64,000 nt of DNA from Epiperipatus broadwayi (Eukaryota > Onychophora > Udeonychophora > Euonychophora > Peripatidae): assembly GCA_028023455.1 (NCBI GenBank), contig JAQFVV010000073.1, positions 727,001-791,000 on the forward strand, read 5' to 3'. The position numbers and the translations under genes are program-made. Below, piece after piece: positions 11,935-24,354 of the stretch. The notes beneath the pieces were generated by a model, which saw only the letters and a list, made by a program, of their open reading frames with translations, was not told the DNA's origin and did no database searches. The stretch's first letter is position 1, and every line of letters starts with the position of its first letter.

Positions 11935-13363
11935 GTTTGAACCCAATCTTATATTAACTGACACCCACCTCATAATAGGTGGAAGTATATTTTTAATATT
12001 ATAATCTTTTATAGTTCATTAATTTTATTTTATAATTAAACCTAACCTTTTTATGATAGTTTATTTATTTTGTATTTGTAAAAAATGTATATTGTGTTTA
12101 TTTTGTTAAATTGAATTGAACCCTGGATATCTATAAAATGTTATAAATATTTTAAATTATTTTAGTACAATTCATTTTTCTTCAATTAATCAGTTGGTAA
12201 CATTTTATATTTATCTTTTAATCAATGTACGGTAGAGATTCAATTATTTCAACAATGTAATATTTGTAAGAAATGTTTTGTAAACTTCTGCTTAAGTTTA
12301 TGTCAAGTATGTCTGAAAGTCATTGTACCAAATTCCTAAAATTTTTCTGAATAAAATCTACATTTTTGTTAATCTAACCTTAATTAAATAGATTTTGTTA
12401 GTACAATTACTGATAAACTTAATACGCTTGTTGTTGTTTTTTTTAATTAGCAAATCAACCCTTGGGGCATTCATGCAGAGTTATAGATTTTACCTCCAAA
12501 ACAGGCACCAACCTCAGAGAAACAGTTAGAGTGATTGCAATTGGCAGTTATCATGGTAGATTCAATCCTATAGATAAGGACAGGTCACATAAATAATGAA
12601 AAATTTGATAAGAAGGATTATTATTGAGTTTTATTTGAAGAGTTCATTGAAGAGAGTAGTTTAGTTTTAGTACATCGTGATTAAAGAATGACTGGATAAA
12701 AGATCGACCATTGCTTTCTGGAGCTCTGTCCCACCAGCTCATCAATGCCTCCCAGTGCTTTCAGAATCTAGCCTGAAACTGTACTACATCAAGGAAGCCT
12801 GTTAGTGATCTGACTGTAAATGCCTGTTTCAAGCCATGGAATGCCTACTGATTGATTCTGAGGTAACATCCAATTTTCCACAAGCCATTGATTTCATTTT
12901 ACTTGTTTTCCAAATCAATGTTAATTTATATTATCTATATTTGTTTATACAACTTAGTTTTAAAATGCATAGTTTAAATTTATTAAATTTAAAATATCAA
13001 TTCTTATAAAATCTTACATTATTTTGATGTGGCAAACTTAAATTAAATTTTGTTGGTTTATATATAATATTTGACATACTGAAATTGCCAAGTACAAAAC
13101 TCAATGACAAAACTAACTTTAAATCCCCTTCCTCTTATTTTCTCCAGTTAAAAATTATTACAGGAGATTTACTTCCCGTAAATTAATTAATAGAAAGCTC
13201 ATTTAGTTTTGTACATCATATATAAATTTATTTGAATGATTGAAATTATTTTAAAAGTATCTTACTATCACCTCCAATTTAAAATAGCCCTGTAATTATT
13301 TCTGAAAAAATAAATAATTTTAGTGAATCAATTAAGCAAAATTTATCATAGAATTTTCAGTCT

Positions 13364-13370
<7 letters not shown>
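11935..13370. other. Gene-free stretch; 12460-12880 less AT-rich
   Basis: Mostly AT-rich with no coding signal. About 12460-12880 is clearly richer in G+C than its surroundings but full of stops, and may be a fragment of an unrecognised repeat or an untranslated exon. Confidence 0.35.

Positions 13371-13450
<80 letters not shown>
13371..13450. repeat. (TA)n microsatellite at LINE 5' junction
   Basis: Uninterrupted TA array directly before the LINE, probably the insertion target. A short TA run also follows the LINE at 16738-16755. Confidence 0.9.
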
Positions 13451-13452
<2 letters not shown>

Positions 13453-16400
13453 GGCTGCAGAAAGGAGTTTGCTATTAACTGAAAGAAGACCCTTTGATTC
13501 CTCTTGGAGGCCTTAAAGGAACTGGGCAGGGCAAATTCCTAATGTCCACTCCATACGTTCTTGTCGTTGCAGCTGTTATTACTATATGTTTATTCATATA
13601 GTATACGAACATGGATGGGCTGCTCACCAACACGCATTAGCCAGCATGGTGAGTTTATTGGCTTTTTACCTCTGAGTTTAAGATCAAGAAACACCATGGT
13701 GTTTCTTCTCAGTGCCTGATAAGGCAGAATGAATGTTTGTGTAAATGATAAAGATTTTTCCCAATTATACAATTATGACAGACAAAAATAAAGCATGGCC
13801 CTTAATCCCAGGAGGCTGTAAAGTCACCAACCAAGGCAGCGGTTGGTGGCCGAAGGCGGAGGGTGCTAAGAATATCCTGGAGGCGGACCCAGGCTGCCAT
13901 TTGATGATGACTTTTTATTTAGGTACTTACAACTGCAGATCACTTTCAAGTGAAGGAAGATTGCAAGAATTAGAAGAACTCTCTTATATTAAATGGGATA
14001 TTATTGGACTTTGTGAAGTTAGAAGAAAAGGTGAAGAGACAATTGATTTAAAAAGTGGACATATGCTCTATTATAAAGGCACAAATATTGGAAATACAAG
14101 TGGAGTAGGATTCATTATAAATAAAAAGTGGAAGAACAATATTGTGGAGATTGATGGTGTATCAGACAGAGTGGCAAGATTAGTTATACAACTTAATAGC
14201 AGATATCAAATGCAGATAATTCAGGTTTATGCCCCAACAAGTTCTAACAGTGATGAAGTAGTAGAAGATTTTTATATGGATGTACAAAAGGCTTTTTATC
14301 AGAATAAACAACATTTTAAAATTGTTATGGGAGACTTTAATGCTAGAATTGGTAAACAAATGAAAGATGAAAGTGTTGTAGGTAATTTTGGTTATGGTAA
14401 TAGAAATGAGAGAGGACATAGATTTGTAGAGTTTGCAGAGAAGGAAAAACTTTATATTATGAATTCTTTTTTTGAGAAAAATGTTAGAAGGAAATGGACA
14501 TGAAAGCATCCAAATGAAGGTACAGCAGAATTGGATTATATTTTGACTAACAGGAAATACATATTTCAAGACTGTAATGTTCTTAATAAATTTAACACAG
14601 GAAGTGATCATCGATTAGTAAGGGGTAAGATACATGTTAATTTAAAACTAGAAAGACAAAAATTATTAAGAAAAACTATATTTACAGTTGATATTCCTAA
14701 TCTTCAGAAACATTCTAATGAATTTAAATTAGAACTTACAAATCGGTTTCAAGTATTAGTAGATTTTGAACATGATTCAGATTTGAATGAAATTAATATG
14801 AAAATAACTGATACACTTTTAAAAACTGCAACAAAGATAGCTGGTAGAAAAAAGCAGCAATTGACTAATAAAATTTCTACTGAGACTAGAGAACTTATGA
14901 AGAAAAGAAGGAATATGAAGATATGCAAGAATGATGCATTAAAAAGAATTGAATATCTCGAATTTTGTAAAATGGTGCAGAAAAGAGTTGAAAATGATAT
15001 AAGAAAGTATAATTGTGAACTAGCAAGAAAAGCTGTAGAAGAAAATAAAAGTCTTAAGAATGTAAAACAACATTTTGGTATTGGTAGAAAATTTATATCT
15101 GCAATAAGGAAAAAAGGTGGAATTATTACTAAAAAGAGGGATGACATTATGAAATTGGTAGAAGATTTTTATCAAGAATTATATAGTAATAAAGAACAAG
15201 TACCTCCTATATCTATTACATCTTCCGAATTGCCCAGAATTTTAAATGAAGAAGTGAGAAATGCAATTAAATGTATGAAAAAAGGAAAGGCTCCAGGTAA
15301 TGATGGAATTATAATTGATACATTAAAAGAAGCAGGTGAAGAAACAGAAAAAAATATTAGCAAAGTTATATACCAAATGTCTAAATGATAAAGATGTACC
15401 GGATGATTGGAAGAATGCAGTAATAATATTAATATTTAAAAAAGGTGATAAAGAAGATATTAGAAATTACAGACCTATCAGCCTTTTATCAGTTTTATAT
15501 AAAATTTTTACCAAGATAATTACAACTCGTCTACAGAGAACCTTGGATTTTCACCAACCAAGAGAACAAGCTGGATTTAAAAGTGGTTTTAGTACAGTAG
15601 ATCATATTCAAGTATTGAGAGAAGTTATAGAAAGGACAAATGAATATGAGTTGTCATTATGTTTTGGATTTGTAGATTATGAAAAGGCATTTGATTCTAT
15701 AAACATTTCTTCAGTGATTAAAGCATTGGATCATCAAGGTATAGATCCAGGATATTGTCATATTTTAAAGAATATTTATAAAAATGCAACAGCAACAATT
15801 AGATTACATAATGATACTGGGAAAGTCAACATTGAGAAAGGTGTAAGACAAGGTGACTCCATATCTCCAAAACTTTTTACAGCAGTGCTGCAAGAAGTAT
15901 TTTGTGGATTAAAATGGGAAACTAAAGGAGTGAAAGTAAATGGAGATTATTTAAGTCATTTAGATTTCGCAGATGATGTAGTTGTTTTTGCAAATAATGC
16001 TTCCGAGCTGCAGGAAATGTTGCAGGAGTTATCAGATGAAAGTAGGAAAGTAGGACTAAAGATAAATGTTAAAAAGACTAAAGTAATGTTTAATAGATTT
16101 GCTCCAAATATGAAAATAAAGATTGATTATGATGAATTAGAAGAAGTTAAGAGTTACAAATACCTTGGTCAGATTATTAATACAGATGGAAACATAATAG
16201 AGGAAATTAATCATAGAATTAAACTTGGTTGGAGTGCTTTTGGTAGAAATAACTTGATATTAAAAGGAAATATGCCTATGTGTTTGAAAAGAATGGTTTT
16301 TAACAAATGTGTTTTACCAGTTCTTACTTATGGATCTGAGACTTGGACACTTAATAGAAGATCAATACAGAGACTTCAGACCACTCAAAGAAGTATGGAG

Positions 16401-16752
16401 AGATGTATGTTGGGAGTAACAAGAAGAGATCGAAAACACAATGTATGGGTAAGAGAACAAACAGGTGTTACTGACCTCATTGAAAAAATTAAAAGATTGA
16501 AGTGGAGTTGGGCTGGACATATTGCTAGAAGAGATGATAATAGATGGACAATTGAAATTTTAAACTGGATTCCAAGAGATTGTAAAAGACCCAGAAGGAG
16601 ACCACATGTAAGATGGATGGATGAAATAAGAAAATATGTAGGGGTGATGTGGAGAAGAGAAGCTAAAGATCGAAGAAGATGGATTAAACTTGGAGAGACC
16701 TTCATCCTGCAGTGGATTGATAATGGTTGATAATGATGATATATATATATAT
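13451..16752 (+). mobile_element. RTE-type LINE, nearly full length
   Basis: A single unit bounded by TA tracts: a non-coding leader (13451-13744), the ORF2-type polyprotein frame (13745-16730), then a very short 3' tail of TGATAATG-like repeats, as is usual for RTE elements. A truncated 3' end of the same family lies at 25150-25275. Only two disabling lesions are visible, which suggests a fairly young copy. Confidence 0.85.
13745..16730 (+). pseudogene. RTE LINE ORF2: apurinic endonuclease + reverse transcriptase
   Basis: Encodes the enzyme that nicks the target and reverse transcribes the element RNA. The endonuclease part (13910-14640) shows TYNCRSL, CEVRR, VYAPTS, GDFNARIG and SDHRLV, the expected catalytic landmarks of exonuclease/phosphatase-fold LINE endonucleases. 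The RT part (about 15280-16170) shows KAPGNDG, NYRPISLLS, VDYEKAFDS (motif A), GVRQGDSISP (motif B) and FADDVVVF (motif C). The C-terminus has the WAGHIARR and WMDEI phrases common in RTE/BovB and CFDP2-like proteins. Lesions: an in-frame TGA at 14501-14503 in an RKWT context, probably from a Trp codon, and one extra A in the A7 run near 15348-15354 that shifts frame. The first ATG is uncertain; the conserved endonuclease begins around residue 57. Confidence 0.9.
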
Positions 16753-16755
16753 ATT

Positions 16756-17106
16756 ATTTGTCAGAAAAAGATTAAAATTATGATTTACAATTTATTAGTT
16801 TGATATTCAATGCCTGGCTATGTTAATAAAAAAACAGTCTAATTTTGTAATCTTTGATAAACTATTTAAAAACTTATCAATAAATGAAATATTTGTGAAG
16901 TGTGGAAAACAATTTATATTTTAGTTAATTCCTTTTATTTATTTATATATATTATATTTATGATTCATTTAGTAAAGGCCTAAGGCTTCTGGGACTTTCC
17001 ATTATGGCAGGGAGATAGTTTAATTAGAAATTAAGTTATTAATTTTGTTAGTGATACACTATATATATATATATATATATGTATATACTAATATCACTAT
17101 TTGCTT

Positions 17107-17141
<35 letters not shown>

Positions 17142-18355
17142 TAAGGCATTAATGTTTTTATAGCTACAACCATTTATTTATTATTTTGCTTTGCTACTTA
17201 CTCATCAGGACCTTCGGAAATTTAACTGACCATTCCAGCCTTTTACTCTCTCTCAAAGTAGACATAGTTCATACCAAGGGATCCATTTTCAGGCATTGCA
17301 TTTAAGATGTATATGGGAAGTCCAGCACATCAAAATATTTTATTATTATTCAGAGATATGTTTTGGCTGGAGGGCCAGCATTTCTCATCATCTAGTTGCA
17401 TTTACTAGGAATTTCCTTTAGCAACGCCACCCAGAGTTTCATAACAGACCTCATTTATTTTTGTTGTAATCTATAATAGCATACTGCCTTCTTCATCATT
17501 TTATATCTTTATTTAGCAAACCTGAAAGGCTCTCTGCTGTGATGGCATGTCCTTCACAAACCAATTTCGTTAATTAATTAAATCTGACTGTATAAGTGTC
17601 AATTATTTATTTAAGAACTATTTTGCTTCCCATGCTCATTATATACAAATGATTTTAAATGTAATAGTATTTTAGATGCATATCCTTTCTATCTATGTTT
17701 ATATATAAATAGATTTGTAATCATTCAAAGAGGGCTAATAACATTCATTTTATTGCTGATTGGTTCTTGGCAGACCAATTAATAAACTTTTACATTGTTA
17801 TCAAAGCCGCATCAAAACGAATTAAATAAAATAACCATGTTGTATAAGCAAAGACTTAACTTATTTTGTACTAAATTCCTTAATAAATTCCTATAATATT
17901 GTTATTTTAAATAAGCTTAGTTTGTCATCACTCCCAATCTCTACAGTTAATTACTCTATTTATTTAAATATTTCCTTGATTTAAATTCACTTCTTTATAA
18001 TGTTGCCAGAAAGAATTATCATTATTATGGTTCAAACCATTAGTAATTGATCAAATCATATCTGTACTGTTCTGCAATCATCAGAATCCATTAAATCATT
18101 AAATTTTCATATAAACCCTTTTATTATTTTGAGTCTCTATGTGAACCATGACCTCCAGCTGGGATGGAATAAAAACAAGCACTGCTAGTGTCATCACAAA
18201 TGTTTTCCATTAGTCAGAGAGGCAATAGTTTAGGCAAATAGATTAGGATTCATCCTTGACCTGACATATGTATCTTTTGCATGGTTGGATTCAAGATACT
18301 TTTGCTTGGATTGTTGGTCTTGTTGAATGAATACATGATTTTGACCAGCACAATA
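16756..18355. other. Gene-free stretch with short TA arrays
   Basis: (TA)n at about 17060-17080 and 17110-17138, bracketed by TTGCTTAGAT and ATGTCTAAGGCA, which are near-complements and could form a hairpin. Otherwise nothing recognised. Confidence 0.4.
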
Positions 18356-18359
18356 TATA

Positions 18360-19320
18360 ATGTATAAAAGAAAATGCTAATTTGTCCAGATTTTCTATTG
18401 ATTATTTATAAACAAATAATTAAATGAAAAATTGTTATAATTGTTTAAGCTCAAATTACTATGATCTTTATAAACCTTCTTATAAAAACAAGGGATATTA
18501 TACACTACAGCAGGAATAAACTTCCTATCAAAAATTTTCTTTGTATTATTTAATAAATTATTCAAAGCAATACCCCTTTTCCAAGCAATTTTCTTATTTA
18601 CAAATTATTATTCTTACATACAATTTTATAAGAAGACAATTTATGACAAAGTAGTAAAATCATATTTTTCTTTATCTTTTACATCCTTATAAATATTACT
18701 ATTAAATAAAATACTTTTAACAAATTTATCAGAGTAGCCAATACTCAAATAATCTTTATAAAATTGACCTTTCTGAAAGAAAAATACCTCACTAGAATTA
18801 TTTAATTTTTTATTCCTATAACAATAATTTCTTAAAGCAGCTACTTTATGAGGTACAGAGTGATAGCTATCTGGTTTAGTTATAGATCTTAATTCTTTAC
18901 TTTTAACAAAATGACTACATACTGAGCAATTAGACTTTACATTTCTAATCACCAAAATATCTAAAAATTTAAACTTAACAAAATCTAACCACCTCCTTAT
19001 ACAACACAACTTATAGAAGGATCAAAACAATTAAACTCTTTTACCAATTCCTTCAATTTATCATTCTTACCTGCAAACAAACAATTATCCACATATCTAA
19101 CACATAACTTTAAATATAAACATTTCCTTTAATAATAATTTTCTCTTTCAAATAATTAATATAAATTGAACAAACAAAAGGAGAAATAATATAACCTATT
19201 ATCAACCATTCCTTAATTTTATACAAATTACCATTATAGCTAAAATACACAGAATCCTCTAATAATGAAAGCAAATCTTTGATTACTTTAATTTTATTTT
19301 TGACAAACATATTTGCTTAA
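18360..19320 (-). pseudogene. Penelope-like element remnant (PLE-A), minus copy
   Basis: Two reading frames (19310-19110 and 19009-18641) give an RT-like region with FSYNGNLYK and SPFVCSIYINYL, matching the PLE RT block before and at motif B, and then KFLDILVIRN, the conserved stretch after the catalytic motif in PLE RTs. Further on (18500-18400) broken frames include a VYNIPC-like phrase expected at the start of the GIY-YIG endonuclease. Stops and frameshifts rule out function. It meets a divergent plus-strand copy head-to-head at about 19323. Confidence 0.7.
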
Positions 19321-19329
19321 CTAACACAG

Positions 19330-20260
19330 ACAAGAATCTTTGTCAAAAAATAAAATTAAAGCAATCAAAGATTTGTTTTTATTATTAGAAGATTCTCTGT
19401 ATTTTAATTATAATGGTGATTTTTATAAAATTAAAAAAGGGTGGATAATAGGTTATATTTTTTCTTTTTTAGTTTATACAGTTTATATTAATTATGTGTA
19501 AGAAGAACTTATTAAAAAGAATTGTTTATATTTAATGTTATTTATTAGATATGTCAATAATTGTTTGTTTGGAAGTGAGAATGATAAATTGAAGGAATTG
19601 GTAAGAGTTTAATTGTTTTGAACCTTCTATAAGTTATGTGTAGAAGGAGGGGTGGGGCTAGATTTTGTTAAGTTAAAATTTTTATATTTTTTGGTGATTA
19701 GAATTGTAAAGACTAATTGTTTAGTAGCTGTATTTTTATATTGGACTATTTCCATCATCTAATATGTGTGTGAATGTCTTTAGAAAAGTTTAATTTTTAG
19801 TTAAATATTCCAAATGCATTCAACTGTTAGTAATATCACAGCAAACAGGTTGGTGTATATACTAACCTGTTTGCTGTGATATTACTAACAGTTGAATGCA
19901 TTTGGAATATTTAACTAAAAATTAAACTTTTCTAAAGACATTCACACACATATTAGATGATGGAAATAGTCCAATATAAAAATATAGCTAGAACACCATC
20001 ATCACAAACCTTCAGAAAAACACTAATTGTTTAGTATGTTGTCATTTTATCAGCTTGTATTTTTATTACCTTAATAAATCATATATACATGGTTTTGATT
20101 TGAATTATTCTAACATAAAAATATTGCAAACTGAAAGAAATAATAATAAAAGAAAAATGAAGGAAGCTATGTTAATATATAAATACAAATAAGATTTAAT
20201 CAGTAGGCAGGCAGCAAACATTAAGATCACAGAATTATGGGAAATTTGACCTTTCAAAGT
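19330..20260 (+). pseudogene. Penelope-like element remnant (PLE-A), plus copy with internal deletion
   Basis: The 5' part mirrors 19110-19310 (RT region). After CHF-like codons near 20050 it jumps to the C-terminal segment (KILQTERNNN, RQAANIKITELW), which also occurs on the minus strand at 60472-60600. So the middle, including the GIY-YIG core, is deleted. The head-to-head pairing with 18360-19320 is common for PLE insertions. A 295-bp palindromic element splits it at 19727-20021. Confidence 0.7.
19727..20021. mobile_element. 295-bp palindromic insertion with 15-bp target-site duplication
   Basis: ACTAATTGTTTAGTA occurs at 19712-19726 and again at 20022-20036. The homologous uninterrupted site on the minus PLE copy (around 18920-18945) has it once. 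The insert is a near-perfect hairpin (19726-19851 against 19864-19989, 12-nt loop) plus a 32-bp tail (19990-20021). No coding capacity. The long duplication is more typical of LINE-type or PLE-type integration than of a cut-and-paste MITE. Confidence 0.75.
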
Positions 20261-20312
20261 ATTACTTGACAAAGACTATGAGGATAGTCGAAAGTGCTTC
20301 TAAATGATGTTT
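20260..20312 (+). ncRNA. Hammerhead-like motif just after PLE-A frame (U3-A8 variant)
   Basis: TTGACAA at 20266-20272, stem II GACTAT pairing perfectly with ATAGTC, GAAA at 20290-20293, GTGCTT with predicted cleavage after 20299. It lies within 25 bp of the end of the PLE-A frame. Stem I shows U-A pairs but a C-C mismatch next to the core. Confidence 0.5.
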
Positions 20313-20440
20313 ACATTCTTTGTTTTTTTAAAAAAAAAAATTCATTACTGTATTTTCTAATATTTATTTATAAGTTTATGTATATTATTTTGAAGAAATA
20401 CAGATATCAATTTGTAATATATATATATATATATATATAC
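20300..20440 (+). repeat. PLE-A 3' terminal segment
   Basis: From the ribozyme motif to (TA)n. The same segment occurs at 50380-50600 (as an inverted pair) and on the minus strand at 60276-60385, always ending in TA repeats. Confidence 0.65.
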
Positions 20441-20529
20441 AATTTATACCAAATATTTTTTTCTCTTTTCAGGATTGTAATATTCACATAAATGTTTTGG
20501 ACATTTATACAGAAAAAATAATCTATATA

Positions 20530-21504
20530 CATCTGGGTCTCATTTTATGCAGTAGATAGGTTCCACAGAAAACCCGCATTAAAAAAATTACACAAAAATA
20601 GACTTAATTTACCTTGAAAAATGGGGGGTAGGGTCTGTATTTTTCAGAATTCGCATAAAAGCAAAGAAACAAGGAAAAAGTACTTTAAAATTCGCATTAA
20701 AAAAAATAAGCAAATAAAGTATGACTAATAAAAAATTTCAAATATTTGAAAAAAAATTAATACAAGACAAACTTTTTTTTTACTTTTTTTTTATTACTAC
20801 AGTATTTAATTTTACATTTTTCATACATATTTTAATCATTACCGCTAGCGCTCATTTGTAAACTGGTAAGAAATCAGACTTGATGTGATGTGATGTATTG
20901 TAGCTTCTCCTTAAACGAAGTCAAGAATCTCTCAGCAATTATGCCCAGAGACACCTGTTAGCCACTTTATTTTTATTCCTGATGTGATGTACAACTAGTG
21001 CCATTTTCAGTCTTGTGCTGTGTTAATGGTTTTCTGTTTCTATATTAAAAAAATGAGATCGTAATCAAAACAAAAAAAATTATACATTATCATTAGAAAG
21101 ATTATTTTCAGTTTATAAAATCTTTGTTTTTTATTTTAAAAATGTAAAAGATTATTTATTTCTGTTATATATAACAAAATACATTTAAAAATTTAAATTT
21201 TTTGAATATTTATTGATATATTTTTATATGTAAGTATAAATCTATTATTATTATTTACTCATTACTGTAAATAGATTATTTACATAGAGGTTAAGTTCTA
21301 AATACAGCTTCAGGCCATATTCACGTTAACTGCTAATATAACGTTTTGAAAAAAAAAGTATTTCAAGACAAAATAAGTTATTAATAATTTAAATTTCTTG
21401 ATATCTAATAAATATAGTGAAATATGAAAGATATTAAGAAGAAACATGAATTGCATAACTTCAAAATCACATTAAAGTAATCCGCATAAAACGAGACCCA
21501 GATG
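20530..21504 (+). mobile_element. TA-flanked non-autonomous DNA transposon, copy 1 (975 bp)
   Basis: Terminal inverted repeats begin CATCTGGGTCTC and end GAGACCCAGATG, flanked by TA on both sides. Related copies lie at 40038-41001 and 46364-47288. The inside has no reading frame. TA duplication and the terminal style suggest a Tc1/mariner-pogo type MITE; the superfamily is inference. Confidence 0.75.
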
Positions 21505-21509
21505 TATTT

Positions 21510-23400
21510 TAAATGTTGGCTTTTATTTATGCTCAGCATGCTTTTGATATGTAACACATCTTAATCATAGCAATTTCATTAAAGAAGCATGAATAAAACC
21601 TAAATTTAACATATATAGTTACCTTTTCTGTATACATGTCCAGAACATTTATGTGAATATTATAATGATTATTTATGTATATTAATTCTAAATATTATAA
21701 AATTGAAAGTTTAATCAAAGATATTATTATGGCTCAGCTGTAATTTAGACTCACATTTAAACATAAACTTATTCAGTGCAACTCAACAGGAAATCTCATA
21801 TAGCAAAGATAACTTCTGCTCATTTTAAAATCATTCCCAAAAATAATTTCAGAGTAGGCTATACTGTATAGATAGTTAAATTTAAATACTGGTGTGACCA
21901 AATCTACATCCATTGCCAATCACAAAATACTAGCCTTTTTATCAAACTAACATTGTTAAATTAGTTTTTAGATATACTAATTCTAGATAACATAAGATTG
22001 GAAGGTTTGATTATTAATATTATTAAGGCTGAATTCACATTAGACTCAGATGCAAACAACGATTATTCCATTGAACAAACCATTAAGTTTAACATGGTGG
22101 AAGTATTTTTTACTCATTTTAAAATCATTTTTGAGGAATAATTTCAAAGAAAATTGCTAGAGGCTGATTTGTAGCAAGTGAAGATTTAATCATTTCTGTA
22201 TTTACATTAAATTTTATATGCTATATTAACCGACACTCATGAAACACTGTATAATAACAAAGCAAATTGTCACAATGCACACAAACGTTTCACCAGGCAA
22301 GGCAATGCATATAGCATTATTTAATAAAGTGTTTTTCTTGTGTGTGAAGATCATCCTTGCACAATGTATCAAACTATAAATGTATTAAGAGAATTAAATC
22401 CATTTTTGTTCAGACATTGAATTTGATAGCATTATTGAGATCAATAAAAAAATATGACAATGTTTTTATATAAATCTTAGTGCAAAAATATTTTTCATTA
22501 TATATATATGCATTTATATCCATGGGTGATTTTCTAAAAAAAAAAATATTGCAGATTGGACAGTATGTACATTTGCTTGCTATTAATATTAGTATTATAT
22601 CAGTTTTGTTTGCATTATATCTGTTACTGTCCAAGAAATGGAATTTATTTTGTGTAAGGCAATGGCAAAGCTACCCAGTCATAATGCTAAAATTACCATC
22701 AAGGATATATATATATATATGAATGTTGTAACTAATGAATGTCTTTACATTTCAAATATAAAGTCAAAAATAATGAAAAAAAATTTCTGAAGACTCATTC
22801 TTACGATGCATTTTTTATCAATCAGGTCGAATGAGTTGGGTCAAAATGCATTTTAGAAAAAACTAGTATATTTTAAATGTCTTTTAGAGATGTTTAAATA
22901 TTAAGAGCAGTAATTTTATTTTTTATCAATATAAGATCGTGACAGTACATGTCATGAAAGTTGAAGGTTTAAAAAGCAATGATTATCACGCATTCGTGTA
23001 AAACATTTAAAATATATACCTAAGATTAAAAAATAGATAATAGTTTTAGGCTAAATAATTACAAATAATTTATGCATTTACTGAAACGTAATTGTGAATA
23101 TTGATAGATATATTCAATAAAGTGAAGATTTTCACGAGTAAATGATATAAATATATATTTTGAATTCATACATACATATTGTTCTTATTATTACTATAAT
23201 AATAATAGTTGCTAGAGTGTTCATAAGTAGTTTGAACTCTTAAATGACAGATTGGGCCACAATCCATGTTCCTTGAACTCCAGAATCTGCCATTTGTCCA
23301 CTTCACCAAACCATGTCATTACCCAACTAAATTTTAATTACATAAATCTGACACATAAGTTTACATATATATATATACTTACATACAAACCATTCAATTC
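21510..23400. other. Gene-free AT-rich stretch
   Basis: No coding or repeat boundary recognised apart from short TA arrays (22507, 22706, 23365). Confidence 0.45.
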
Positions 23401-23403
23401 ACC

Positions 23404-23540
23404 CATCACGATGTTATGATATTTCAGCAACGCCCTCTGTAAACAAATATAAATTCTGAACTTCAAACAGTTAATCTTAAAAGTTCCGAATTTATATTTG
23501 TTCACAGAGGACGTTGTTGAAATAACTTAACATCGTGATG
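23404..23540. repeat. Inverted-repeat element, ~55-bp arms
   Basis: CATCACGATGTTA at the left is mirrored by TAACATCGTGATG at the right. The arms continue through CTCTGTAAACAAATATAAATTC and its complement with a few mismatches, leaving a loop of about 35 bp. Similar in layout to 42821-42940, 43503-43630 and 44609-44752. Confidence 0.7.
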
Positions 23541-23754
23541 TGTGATTTGCATGTTTTCTACATATTTTCCAGTTAGCGGTATACATTATGATATATACAT
23601 ACATGTACATATTCTTGTAGGAAGATTACTTTTTTATAAAAAAAATGTAAAAATGTATTTTTTTATTTATCGTTAAATCTCAGGTCAAGTAACATTGGAA
23701 AGTGGCAGGAGTGTGAAACCATTTCATTTAATTGACAGATTTTTTTTTCTTCAG

Positions 23755-23915
23755 TTAGGGAATCATTCCAGGTATCTTTGTCTAAACCATTACAATCTCA
23801 TTTGTTATCTGAAGCAAAAAGATAGATCACTCCATCAACTAAAATGTCGTCATGCACAATTACACATGGGAATATCGAAAAAGCGATCAATCTGTCAATC
23901 GTTGGCAGCGACCAG
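23755..23915 (+). other. Possible internal exon (161 bp)
   Basis: A strong polypyrimidine tract and CAG (ending 23754) precede it, and CAG followed by GTAAGG (donor GT at 23916) ends it. It is open in one frame, less AT-rich than its neighbours and not obviously repetitive. The predicted peptide segment (HSRYLCLNHYNL and others) is not recognised. Could equally be chance splice-like sequence in a repeat. Confidence 0.25.
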
Positions 23916-24139
23916 GTAAGGTAAGGGTAAATGTCAGTCAATATATAAAAATATTTGAGTATTATGGTATTACATTTTAGAAAAGTCTGTATCAGTAGAA
24001 ATATAAGATCTAAGATAAATTTAAGTCATTGTTTTTAGTAAAAAAATAATACACAGATACATATACAGATCATCCATATAAATAGTTTCTGGTTTTGTCA
24101 ACTTATTAGAATACTGTTAAATCACTTTTCATCAATACA

Positions 24140-24240
24140 CTAGATAGGGATTTTGATGTACTAAACTTTCTAGCCTCCATTGAATACTATACTAGCGGTA
24201 GTATTGTATGGAGAAAGTTGCTACAATAATAAAAGTAATA
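24140..24240 (+). repeat. Family-2-related repeat 3' segment
   Basis: Shares CACTAGATAGGGATTTT, a TTTCTAGC-like phrase and TGTATGGAGAAAGTTGCT with 43550-43645 and, less well, with 7491-7580. Confidence 0.55.
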
Positions 24241-24354
24241 AAAAACATAGAAATAATTTTCATTACCTGTATAGCTATTTTCAATTGCGCACATTTTAAA
24301 TTTTCCGTAAGTAAACATTATTATGAGATATCACAACTTTCATTAATTTTGGAA

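Noticed and set aside
17205-17235. CTGATGA on the minus strand near 17215
   Set aside because: No GAAA at the right distance and no stem I partner.
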